From Daphnia carinata (lineage: Eukaryota > Arthropoda > Branchiopoda > Diplostraca > Daphniidae): DNA of 64,000 nucleotides. The DNA is taken from positions 5,890,001-5,954,000 of the forward strand of contig NC_081335.1 of the NCBI RefSeq assembly GCF_022539665.2. Direction: 5' to 3'. Below the pieces are notes generated by a model. That model did no database searches. It saw only the letters and a program-made list of their open reading frames with translations, and was not told the origin of the DNA. Positions 9,726 through 17,612 of this stretch are shown here, piece after piece. The position numbers and the translations under genes were made by a program. The stretch's first letter is position 1, and every line of letters starts with the position of its first letter.

Positions 9726-12101
9726 ATGGCAGAAGCGACCCCTGATCCCACCTTCATTCTTCTGACTGCCCACCAGGATGACGATCCCGAAACTTGGGAA
9801 AGCATAATCGATCCTGAGAAGTTGAAGCGAGCTCGTACCGTCGCTAAGGCCACCCACACGAAGTCTGGCAAACGAATGATGGCATCGGTCAGAACAGGAG
9901 ACGACAGAGACACTATAAGAACTCTGCGAGCTGTTTACGTTCGTGATTATGACGAACTTGAAACTCGACATGACCGATACCTAACCTACGCACGACTGTC
10001 TCTTGAACAAGCTGGTGTCGAGAAATTTTGGTTGCAGTTCGTGTCTTCTGAGCATGAAGAGCTCATCAACAAGGTCGACCAATACCTAGCAAGCCTTCCT
10101 CCCAGGTCTACAGCATCTTCACGTTCTCAACGATCTGCCCGTAGTTCCAGTGCATCATCCACACTCACAAAAATTCATGAAGTTGACCGACTTCAGAAAG
10201 AGGCCGAGCTGAAACTGCGTCAAGAACAGGAGGAGGCGAAGATCAGAGAAGAGGAGGAAACCTGTTTAATGAAAGTAGAGGTGGACTGTTTGCAGCAGCA
10301 GATTGACTCCCAGATCCAGCAGAGCAAGATCGACTCCCAACGAAGACAGATCGACTCTCAGAGGAGACAACGAGAACTGCGCGACGAAGCCGAAAGACAA
10401 CGACTCAATGGAGTAATCATGCGTCAGCAGCTTGCTGAAGTTTTACTGGATGACGAAATACTTGGTAGAAATGAGCCCACCTCTGAGCAGTTACCTGTGA
10501 AATTGGAAGTACAACCGATAAATGCTTCACTGCGTACTACGCCACTATCGAAAACCCCTCCAGCGATTCAAACTACTGCTGCCTTTACACCCATGGCTTC
10601 TTGTGCAGCTTCGCTACCGCCACACCAACCGGCTATTGAAAACACGACCAATCGATCCTTACCTTTTCCCAACAACGTTTCTGCCCCAGTCTTTTCTACC
10701 TTCAATCCATCGGTGCAAAACCATACCTCACCGCAGGAAAACGGCCATCGTCTATCAACGACAGATGCCTATACGCCAGATGCTTGGATTCATGCGCTTA
10801 ATCCATCATTCCCATCGACCGCCCGCTCTGGAATAAAACCGCCGAGACTCCAGGTACCGTCCTTCCATGGAGACCCACGCAGCTGGCCAATGTTTATACA
10901 AACATTTAAAATCCTCGTCCACGACGCCGTGGGGTCCGATGCTGAAAGACTGACTCATCTTCGTGAGGCACTCGCGCCGGGGATAAGGAGAACTCTCGGG
11001 GAGGCGTTGCTGAACCCTGGGCTCTACCAACACGCTCTTTTGGAACTCCACAAGAGATATGGGAACCCGCAAGTCGTAGCGCAAGCCTGCGTTTCTTCCC
11101 TTCTAAAGCTCCACGCCTTTAAAGAGGGAGACTTCCAGGCACTGAAAAATTTCTCCGCGGACCTACATTCAGTCGCCGCAACCCTACGCCTCGGTGGTTA
11201 CGGAATGGAGCTGCAAAGTCATGCTACACTGGCGCAACTAGTGTCGATGCTCCCTTCAAATTTGAGGAGCAAATGGGGTGAACATAGCTGGTCTATGCAG
11301 CCGAATTTACCCACCATCGAAGAATTTAACCAATGGCTGGACAATATAGCCATGGCTGAACTTTCCATTCGGTCATCGTTCATTGATATGAACCCGTCAA
11401 CTACTTCACGCGGAAATGGAGCAGACCACTTAAAGAATCGACAGTCAACCAACCGCCAAGTCTTCAACATTTCGACGTCGTCTACGTGTCCCGCTTGCGA
11501 CAGCCATAATCGACATCCGTTGAGCCAATGTCGACAATTCAGGCAACTTCCTGTGGAAAAGAGAGCTGCCCTCGTCAAGGATTTCAAGGCCTGTTTTCGC
11601 TGCTTGGAGCGCGATCACCTGAGTCACGACTGTAAACGGCGAGAGCGATGTTCAACCGCAAATTGTGAGGGATTTCATCACCCCTTGATGCATGGCGCCC
11701 CGAAAGTCTACCCACCTAAACGGTCGGAAACAAGACAGTCGGACGCCGCTGGAGTCACCTTCACTGGATCCACAGCCTCCAATTCGACGTCTCGTCGAAC
11801 CCTTTTGCCAATAGTGCCGGTAATCCTGAAGGCAAATGGAATGGAGACTCGTACCTTTGCTCTTCTAGACTCGGGTAGCGAAATCTCGGTCCTAAAACGA
11901 CAAACCGCTGATCATCTAGGTATTAGAGGGAGACTGGAGCGGACTACGACGAAGACTGCGAATGGCGAAAGTCAAGCTGTCGACACTGAAGTCGTCTGCT
12001 TCACAATCACCTCCATCGATCGGACATCCGACTTCGAGGCAGTAGATGTGCACGTTATGCCGTCATTTGAGCTTACCAAACGACCGCTCGACTTAGTTTA
12101 G
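9726..12101 (+). CDS. gag: BEL1 gag and protease (5' part of the gag-pol frame)
   Basis: The ATG at 9726 sits in a strong CACCATGG context and is preferred over upstream in-frame non-ATG codons. In order the protein has an N-terminal region, a charged Gln/Arg-rich coiled coil (residues about 150-240), a linker, a DUF1759-type capsid region (about 375-560: PSFHGDPRSW..F...F), zinc knuckles (CPACDSHNRHPLSQC near 600 and CFRCLERDHLSHDC near 640), and an aspartic protease start with ALLDSGSEISVL (about 720). TAG at 12099-12101 stops the frame inside the protease domain, and the next codon continues in the same frame with clear protease/RT homology. The stop is therefore a nonsense mutation or a readthrough site. 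Its position within a folded domain favours mutation. Confidence 0.9.
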   Translation: MAEATPDPTFILLTAHQDDDPETWESIIDPEKLKRARTVAKATHTKSGKRMMASVRTGDDRDTIRTLRAVYVRDYDELETRHDRYLTYARLSLEQAGVEKFWLQFVSSEHEELINKVDQYLASLPPRSTASSRSQRSARSSSASSTLTKIHEVDRLQKEAELKLRQEQEEAKIREEEETCLMKVEVDCLQQQIDSQIQQSKIDSQRRQIDSQRRQRELRDEAERQRLNGVIMRQQLAEVLLDDEILGRNEPTSEQLPVKLEVQPINASLRTTPLSKTPPAIQTTAAFTPMASCAASLPPHQPAIENTTNRSLPFPNNVSAPVFSTFNPSVQNHTSPQENGHRLSTTDAYTPDAWIHALNPSFPSTARSGIKPPRLQVPSFHGDPRSWPMFIQTFKILVHDAVGSDAERLTHLREALAPGIRRTLGEALLNPGLYQHALLELHKRYGNPQVVAQACVSSLLKLHAFKEGDFQALKNFSADLHSVAATLRLGGYGMELQSHATLAQLVSMLPSNLRSKWGEHSWSMQPNLPTIEEFNQWLDNIAMAELSIRSSFIDMNPSTTSRGNGADHLKNRQSTNRQVFNISTSSTCPACDSHNRHPLSQCRQFRQLPVEKRAALVKDFKACFRCLERDHLSHDCKRRERCSTANCEGFHHPLMHGAPKVYPPKRSETRQSDAAGVTFTGSTASNSTSRRTLLPIVPVILKANGMETRTFALLDSGSEISVLKRQTADHLGIRGRLERTTTKTANGESQAVDTEVVCFTITSIDRTSDFEAVDVHVMPSFELTKRPLDLV

Positions 12102-14798
12102 TTGACGAAGACGTGGCCCTATCTCTCCCACGTGCTTATACATTCATTTAAAGCCGAAGATGTTGCGGTTCTCAACGGGCAGGATCAACCGGCGGCTCTG
12201 GAAATATTCGAAACACGGAAAGACCCGCTGCAACCAAGATCTCCTCGCGCCCACTTAACTGCCTTCGGCTGGTATATCGCCGGTCCCACGCATCGTTCAG
12301 GTTCACAAGAAGCAGGCTGTTTTCATATCAGCTCCGGCGAAGATGAAATAACGTCCATGGTTCGTCAGTTCATCGAGGTAGACACGTTTGGGACGGAGCC
12401 GAACGTGAAGTCGCCGATGTCGCAAGACGAGCAGCGAGCGTGGAAAATCCTGGAAGAATCGGCTAAACACAACGGCGAACGATATGAATGTGGGCTGTTG
12501 TGGAAGACCGATTCTCCAAATCTCCACAACAACATTTTCACTGCCGAACGACGGCTATTCAATCTGGAAAGGAGATTCGAAAAGGACCCCAGCTTGGCAG
12601 AGACCTATCGCAGCGTTATTGAAGGATACGTCAATTTAAAACACGCCCGAAAACTCTCGCGAACCGAAATAGATGAGGGACCTCTAGGCCGCATATGGTA
12701 CAACGCCCACCACCCGGTATTCAATCCAAATAAACCTGGAAAGTGTCGAGTGGTCTTCGACTTAAGAGCTAAAAGCCGAGGCGTCTGCCTGAACGATCTC
12801 CTATTGAAGGGACCTGATCTCTTGACGAGCCTCATCGGCGTACTCCTCCGTTTTCGCCAGTACCACGTCCCCTTGGTGGCAGACGTAGAGAAGATGTTTC
12901 ATCAGGTCCGGGTCCGGTCATCCGACGGGCCGGCCTTTCGTTTTTTGTGGCGCACACCCGGCAGCAAAGAACCACCGGATGTGTACCAAATGGACGTCCA
13001 CCTTTTCAGAGCTGCTTTATCTCCAGCTGTCTGCTCAAACGCCCTTCGACAAGCAGTCAGAGACAGTGGTGATGCAGATACTCTCCTACCGCAAGTTACC
13101 CGTCATTTCTACGTTGACAATTGGCTGGTTTCGTTCCAATCTGTCTCGGAAGCTTTGTCAACGGCCCATCGTCTTACCGAAGCATTGAAAGCAGGAGGCT
13201 TCCCTTTGACGCAATGGGCTACGTCACATACAGCCGTGCGATCCGGTCTCCCCGACATGCAACACCGAGAACCAATTATAGACATGGACCTGGACGCTTT
13301 ACCCATTGAGCGTACTCTCGGTTTAGTGTGGGACTTCCGTCGCGATGCCTTCGTTCTAAAAACTGCCGTCTCCCCAGTAGGTACCACGAAACGAGCCTTG
13401 TTAAGGGCGGTGTCCAGCATATTCGACCCCCTAGGCTTCCTCTCGCCCATCGTCTTCCAAGCCAAACACCTGCTTCAAGATGTTTGGCGTCGCCAGTTTG
13501 ATTGGGATGACGAATTGGACTCCGACCTACAAGACCGTTGGAAACACTGGGCCCACACTCTACCATCGCTGAACGGGCTAGTTTTACGCCGCTGCGTGTC
13601 TCCAAATCGACAAGACGTCTCCTCGACTGAGCTCCATATCTTCGGAGACGCATCTGAAGCTGGATTTGGAGCGGTGGCCTACGCGCGCTTCGTTTACGCC
13701 GACGGAAGGGCGGACGTTTCTTTTCTCATCGCGAAATCGAGAATCGCGCCGCTCAAATTTCTGACGATCCCTAGGCTGGAGTTGTCAGCCGCAGTCTTGG
13801 TCATCCGACTTTCCAACTTGCTGATGGAGGAGCTGGACATCAAATTCGACCGAGCGCTCTACTGGTCCGATTCGACGACGGTATTGAGCTGGATCAAGTC
13901 GACTTCCTGCCGCTTCAACGTGTATGTTGGAAACCGCGTCGGCGAAATATTAGAAACATCGTTACCAGACCAGTGGCATTACGTGCCGAGCAGCTTAAAC
14001 CCGGCCGACGAAGCCAGCCGAGGTTTGAATGCCGGGGAATTTACTGGCCAGCATCGATGGTTCATGGGTCCAGCCTACCTACGGGACCCTATGAACTGGC
14101 CCAAACACCCCTTTCTTCCCTCTATCGATCCCAGCGATCCCGAAATTCGTCCATCTACGTGGATCGGCGCAGTGCAAAGAGAAGAGGATGGCATTGACAC
14201 GCTAATTCCAAACGTTTCACGCATCCACATCATCATTCGTGCAGTGGCCTACGTGCAACGGTGGGTAAAAAATGTGGGGTCCTCCAGCGGTAATCGTTCG
14301 TTTGGTGAGCTGATGGCTGAAGAGATTCGACAAGCCAAAGAGTTTTTGTTGCGGCGTGCTCAAAAGAATGCATACCAGTTGGAGATTGTCCACTTACAAA
14401 CCGGCCGCCAGATTCCCTCTAACTCGACGTTATTGAAGTTGGCACCCCACCTCGATCATCGCGGACTACTTCGCGTAGGTGGCCGTATCGAAAGAGCCCC
14501 GCTTCCTAAAGACGCACGCTATCCGATCATTCTCCCGCCGAAGGAACGTTTGACCGAGCTAATTTTGTTCCAACTCCACCGCGAACGCGGCCATCTATCC
14601 CCCGAGCAGCTTCATCACGAAGCCCGAAAACAATTTTGGATACCGAAGGGACGTATAACAACTCACCGTGTGTGGAACCTATGCTATATCTGTCGCAGGT
14701 ATAGAGCTCAAGGTTCAACGCCTAAAATGGCCGACTTGCCCGCAGTACGACTACGGGCCGGCCTACCAGCCTTCACGCACACAGGGGTGGATTATTGA
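12102..14798 (+). CDS. pol: BEL1 pol: protease end, reverse transcriptase, RNase H, integrase N-terminus
   Basis: This continues the gag frame after TAG without an ATG. It begins with the end of the DUF1758-type protease (QPAALEIFETRKDPLQPRSP). RT follows with VVFDLRAKS, LVADVEKMFHQV and FYVDNWLVSF. The usual second Asp of the YxDD box reads Asn here, which may be a family trait or a loss. The peptidase A17/RNase H-like region (LHIFGDASEAGFGAVAYAR) and the integrase zinc-binding domain (H..RGHLSPEQLHHEAR, CYICRR) come next. The frame stops at TGA 14796-14798, right after the GVDY that carries the first integrase catalytic Asp. The following codons continue the domain, so this is a second nonsense mutation. 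Confidence 0.88.
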   Translation: MTKTWPYLSHVLIHSFKAEDVAVLNGQDQPAALEIFETRKDPLQPRSPRAHLTAFGWYIAGPTHRSGSQEAGCFHISSGEDEITSMVRQFIEVDTFGTEPNVKSPMSQDEQRAWKILEESAKHNGERYECGLLWKTDSPNLHNNIFTAERRLFNLERRFEKDPSLAETYRSVIEGYVNLKHARKLSRTEIDEGPLGRIWYNAHHPVFNPNKPGKCRVVFDLRAKSRGVCLNDLLLKGPDLLTSLIGVLLRFRQYHVPLVADVEKMFHQVRVRSSDGPAFRFLWRTPGSKEPPDVYQMDVHLFRAALSPAVCSNALRQAVRDSGDADTLLPQVTRHFYVDNWLVSFQSVSEALSTAHRLTEALKAGGFPLTQWATSHTAVRSGLPDMQHREPIIDMDLDALPIERTLGLVWDFRRDAFVLKTAVSPVGTTKRALLRAVSSIFDPLGFLSPIVFQAKHLLQDVWRRQFDWDDELDSDLQDRWKHWAHTLPSLNGLVLRRCVSPNRQDVSSTELHIFGDASEAGFGAVAYARFVYADGRADVSFLIAKSRIAPLKFLTIPRLELSAAVLVIRLSNLLMEELDIKFDRALYWSDSTTVLSWIKSTSCRFNVYVGNRVGEILETSLPDQWHYVPSSLNPADEASRGLNAGEFTGQHRWFMGPAYLRDPMNWPKHPFLPSIDPSDPEIRPSTWIGAVQREEDGIDTLIPNVSRIHIIIRAVAYVQRWVKNVGSSSGNRSFGELMAEEIRQAKEFLLRRAQKNAYQLEIVHLQTGRQIPSNSTLLKLAPHLDHRGLLRVGGRIERAPLPKDARYPIILPPKERLTELILFQLHRERGHLSPEQLHHEARKQFWIPKGRITTHRVWNLCYICRRYRAQGSTPKMADLPAVRLRAGLPAFTHTGVDY

Positions 14799-15875
14799 GG
14801 TACCGTGGATGTCACCCTTTTCCGAAGAACGGTCAAGCGTTGGGGATGCTTATTCACCTGCCTCTCCTCACGCAGCGTTCACTTAGAGATGGCCTACTCC
14901 CTCGACACCAGCTCTTTCATTGCTGCACTTGATCGGTTTCAGAACCGCCGTGGTGTTCCGGCATCATACCACAGCGACAACGGTACTAACTTCGTCGGTG
15001 CTCATCGTGAATTGGCCGTCTGCCTAGAAAATTTAAACCAGTCGACCATTCTTCGTCATCTCAGCCGACAACCAACTTCGTGGCACTTCAACCCGCCAGC
15101 TTCTCCGCATTTTGGCGGAGTATGGGAGCGTATGGTGCGCGCCGCAAAACATGCGCTCCAATTCGTTTTAGGTCGTCAACGTCTAACAGATGAAATCCTC
15201 GTCACGGCGTTAACGCATGTGGAGAACATTCTCAACAGCCGCAAGTTGACCCCGCTAACCGAAGACCCGAGCGACCCAGAATGTTTGACGCCAAACCATC
15301 TTTTGCTAGGTCGAGCAAACCCGAATGTTCCTCCAGACGTTTTTTCTGACCAAGACCTCTCATCGAAAAAACGCTGGCGTATTTCTCAAGCCATTGCCGA
15401 CCAGTTTTGGCGACGCTGGATGCGCGAGATCGTACCAGGCCTTACCGAGCGGAAAAAATGGTACGAAACCCAAAACAATTTGGAGGTCGGTGATATCGTC
15501 ATCATAATCGACCCAGCCACTCCGCGCGGTTCTTGGCCCCTTGGAAGAATCACGGAAGTCTTTGCTGGGCCTGACAAAGTTGTCCGCTCAGCCATGGTCC
15601 AAGTGCGTGGCACCAAATTACATCGCCCAGCTCACAAACTCTGCCTTCTAGAGTCCGTCAGCATACGAAAAATTTGTCCAGTCAAACCGGACCCAGGGCC
15701 GGCGATGTTCGGGAGTCCCAACAACCGCACAGGTAGCGCTAATCATTTAAATTCGAGAAAGGCCCCAAGACCCAGACGTCAGGTGACATTCTCGCCAGAC
15801 ACCTCCTCGAGCCATAGACGACACCCCGCCGAGGAGACAAAGAATGAGAAGACAGAGGAAGGGCTAAAAAATTGA
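14799..15875 (+). CDS. BEL1 integrase core and C-terminal domain, ending inside the 3' LTR
   Basis: In the same frame as the preceding segment. The integrase core has YHSDNGTNFVG (second Asp) and HFGGVWERMVRAAKHAL (Glu), then LTPNHLLLGR and the DUF5641-type C-terminal domain (KKWYETQ..L..GDIVII, PRGSWPLGRI..V..G.D..VR). The 3' LTR starts at 15706 and the frame stays open to 15875, so the last 56 codons are LTR-encoded. The LTR-encoded tail is Arg/Ser/Glu-rich and may be disordered. Confidence 0.88.
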   Translation, partial: GTVDVTLFRRTVKRWGCLFTCLSSRSVHLEMAYSLDTSSFIAALDRFQNRRGVPASYHSDNGTNFVGAHRELAVCLENLNQSTILRHLSRQPTSWHFNPPASPHFGGVWERMVRAAKHALQFVLGRQRLTDEILVTALTHVENILNSRKLTPLTEDPSDPECLTPNHLLLGRANPNVPPDVFSDQDLSSKKRWRISQAIADQFWRRWMREIVPGLTERKKWYETQNNLEVGDIVIIIDPATPRGSWPLGRITEVFAGPDKVVRSAMVQVRGTKLHRPAHKLCLLESVSIRKICPVKPDPGPAMFGSPNNRTGSANHLNSRKAPRPRRQVTFSPDTSSSHRRHPAEETKNEKTEEGLKN

Positions 15876-16260
15876 TACTCGGGTGAATTTTTCGACTCAA
15901 CGGGTTACTCGCAATTTTGGTGCTGTGGTAGACGAACGTCTCGTGTGCTCGTCTCCCTTCCGCTTATTCACCTCATGTCAAGTCTCCATTTCGTTTTTTG
16001 TAGCAGCATCGACCATTCTCGAATCTCGAAAATCTGACGACATCGACTACGTGGAAATTTCGATTCTCACGGGTCGGCAGATGAAATCGTGTGTTGTGTT
16101 TATCCTTAAATGTAGTATCGATTGACGGACAAGCACCCATTTATCGCCCTTCCTTTACCTTTTCGTTCGTAGGCTGACAGGCAATCAGTTTACTAAATAC
16201 ATCGTGTTAAAAAACTTCATTTCGTTTCGTTTTTGTCCACCGGCGTGACACTTGGCAACA
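15706..16260 (+). repeat. BEL1 3' LTR
   Basis: 555 bp, same ends and length as the 5' LTR. No strong polypurine tract lies just before it (the adjoining bases are cccagggccggcga). A purine-rich stretch occurs inside the LTR at about 15832-15864. Confidence 0.93.
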
Positions 16261-16295
16261 AGGGTACTGTATATATATATAATATATATAATATA

Positions 16296-16922
16296 CGCTA
16301 GGTCTTTTTGGGACTATTTTACATGGCGTCTTATGGCGGTAGGGTGTCTTGCGCAAACGCTAAAAAGGACCAGTAAAAATGACGACAAAAAATAAAATTT
16401 TGCCCTCGTGTTAATTGAATAATGCACTATCCAGTCAAATTTTTGTAAATTTTTATCTATAAAACTTTTTGACTAGCATGCTAGTCATGTATTACCCGAA
16501 CAGCGCGTTTGCTTATGGGATGCCTAATGACATTACATCAGTTTTTGAAAAATTTTGAAAAATATAAGAACGTGTTTCATTGATCCCGCAATTACGTTAG
16601 TCGATAGGATATTCATTAAACTATATCCCTGTTTAATATTATGCCTTAACATTAAGTATATTAGGAAAGGGAATTTCTTTAAGTGAAGAAGTTTTTCCCG
16701 TCAAAAATTGTTTATCTTGTTCCCACTTGAGGCGCTGAACTTAACGCTTTTTTTCTGTGGCAGCTAAAACAGTTTGCTGTAAAAGCAGACGCATTTCTGT
16801 CTGGTTTTACGTAATCTGCTCAGCGCCTCAAGTGGGGCGCTAGGCCTCACCCTACCGCCATAAGACGCCATGTAAAATAGCCCCAAAAAGACCTAGCGTT
16901 CGGATAATTAGTGAGGGTACTG
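16296..16922. mobile_element. MITE derived from the same Tc1-like family
   Basis: The right end CGGATAATTAGTGAGGGTACTG followed by TA equals the terminus of the 5781-16269 transposon. Its left part matches the body of that transposon's repeat (cttatggcggtagggtgtct). The inner repeat borders CCCACTTGAGGCGCTGA (about 16720) and TCAGCGCCTCAAGTGGG (about 16818) face each other about 80 bases apart, so the transposase gene has been deleted and the two repeats joined. The extreme left ~30 bp is missing and is replaced by a TA-rich tract (16270-16295). The perfect 16-bp palindrome GACTAGCATGCTAGTC lies at 16471-16486. Confidence 0.75.
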
Positions 16923-17338
16923 TATATATAGATGCGCATCTCTTGCACTCATGTACTCTACTCCCGGTTTCTTACAGCAGTGTAATACTACTCTTCATTT
17001 TGCTATAGTTGAAGTTCAACTTTGTTTTTTATTTTTTTAGTGCCTTCATCAACTTGCTCCTTTTTGATAATGGAGGAAGAAAAGAAACTCTTTGTTTTGT
17101 TTTGCCATTCATTATTACTTAAAAAAATTTATACCAATATTTTTTGATTAAAAGAATGAATATATTGTTGTTTGAAACATGACTACAAGAGATGTTATTC
17201 TACATAAGCTACAGACTAGCAACAAGAATACAACCATACAACAAAACACATAAACAAGAGAATGCATAATCAAACAAGGACAACTACAGTAAAGAAATAA
17301 AGTAAAGAGATAACATGACTAAAAGATGTCTTCTTCCT
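16923..17338. other. no gene recognised (3' flank of gene B)
   Basis: AT-rich DNA that begins with a short TATATATA tract. On the minus strand it is the sequence downstream of the gene B stop codon and probably includes its 3' UTR. No clear polyadenylation signal could be fixed. Confidence 0.4.
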
Positions 17339-17464
17339 TTAATCCTTCTTGCAGAAACGGCAGCGATAATCAGGATTCCAGTCTTCATGGAACCAACCAT
17401 AGAGAAGTGGGCTCCTATTTTCCGGGTCCAGATCCTGAATTTTTTTCAGCTTTACCACTGCTTT
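17339..17464 (-). pseudogene. gene B, 3' part (conserved C-terminal block)
   Basis: On the minus strand this encodes VVKLKKIQDLDPENR, then a GWFHEDWNPD segment, CRFC and a lysine-rich end with TAA at 17339-17341. The block matches gene A (LQEI.ELDP.NR, GWW, C..C). The GCTTT at 17460-17464 is repeated at 22596-22600 across BEL2. Removing BEL2 and one GCTTT would make this frame continuous with the frame arriving from 22.6 kb, so it is the distal part of one exon split by the retrotransposon. Confidence 0.7.
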
Positions 17465-17612
17465 TGTCACCGATTTGATCGGTAAGGGCAAGACGCTGTA
17501 GAGGGCTCCCTAATCGCCTAACCTTTTTGTTTTCTTTTGTTTTCTTGGGGCATGTTCGGGTCGATCAAGATCAGGGTTCTTTTCTTGTTGTGCTCGACAC
17601 ATAGCTGTCGAA
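17465..17612 (+). repeat. BEL2 left LTR fragment
   Basis: Matches 22338-22485 from TGTCAC.GATTTGATCGGTA to CTGTCGAA.CCCCC, with a few substitutions. It then jumps directly into protease-coding sequence, so the rest of the LTR, the PBS and gag are deleted here. Confidence 0.8.

Larger units (their letters stand above)
8775..16260 (+). mobile_element. BEL1: nearly full-length BEL/Pao retrotransposon
   Basis: 7486 bp with two 555-bp LTRs (TG..CA) flanked by a 5-bp duplication AGGGT (8770-8774 and 16261-16265), the usual size for BEL/Pao. The order is LTR, PBS, gag, protease, RT, RNase H, integrase, LTR. All coding sequence is in one frame, 9726-15875, interrupted only by TAG at 12099 and TGA at 14796. 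I count about 12 substitutions between the LTRs (near 98% identity), so the insertion is fairly recent. The target is the end of the Tc1-like right repeat. Confidence 0.95.
5781..16269 (-). mobile_element. Tc1-like transposon with ~480-bp inverted repeats, split by a BEL insertion
   Basis: The element starts CAGTAACCTCACTAATTATC at 5781 after TA and ends ...AGTGAGGGTACTG at 16269 before TA. The last few bases of the right repeat are displaced from 8774 to 16266-16269 because BEL1 inserted there. Without BEL1 and its duplicated AGGGT it is about 3.0 kb. The inverted repeats are about 480 bp each. A putative transposase site, tatCCGAACACC, occurs twice in each repeat: an outer copy near the end and an inner copy about 200 bp in. 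This matches the IR/DR design known from Sleeping Beauty-type Tc1 elements. The single gene between the repeats is a dead transposase on the minus strand. Confidence 0.87.

Noticed and set aside
9254-9971. Minus-strand frames across the BEL1 leader and gag start
   Set aside because: They overlap the gag frame on the opposite strand and show no domain.
15883-16125. Conserved 80-codon frame in both BEL1 LTRs
   Set aside because: It is conserved only because the LTRs are nearly identical. It has no domain and its downstream half is ordinary LTR sequence.
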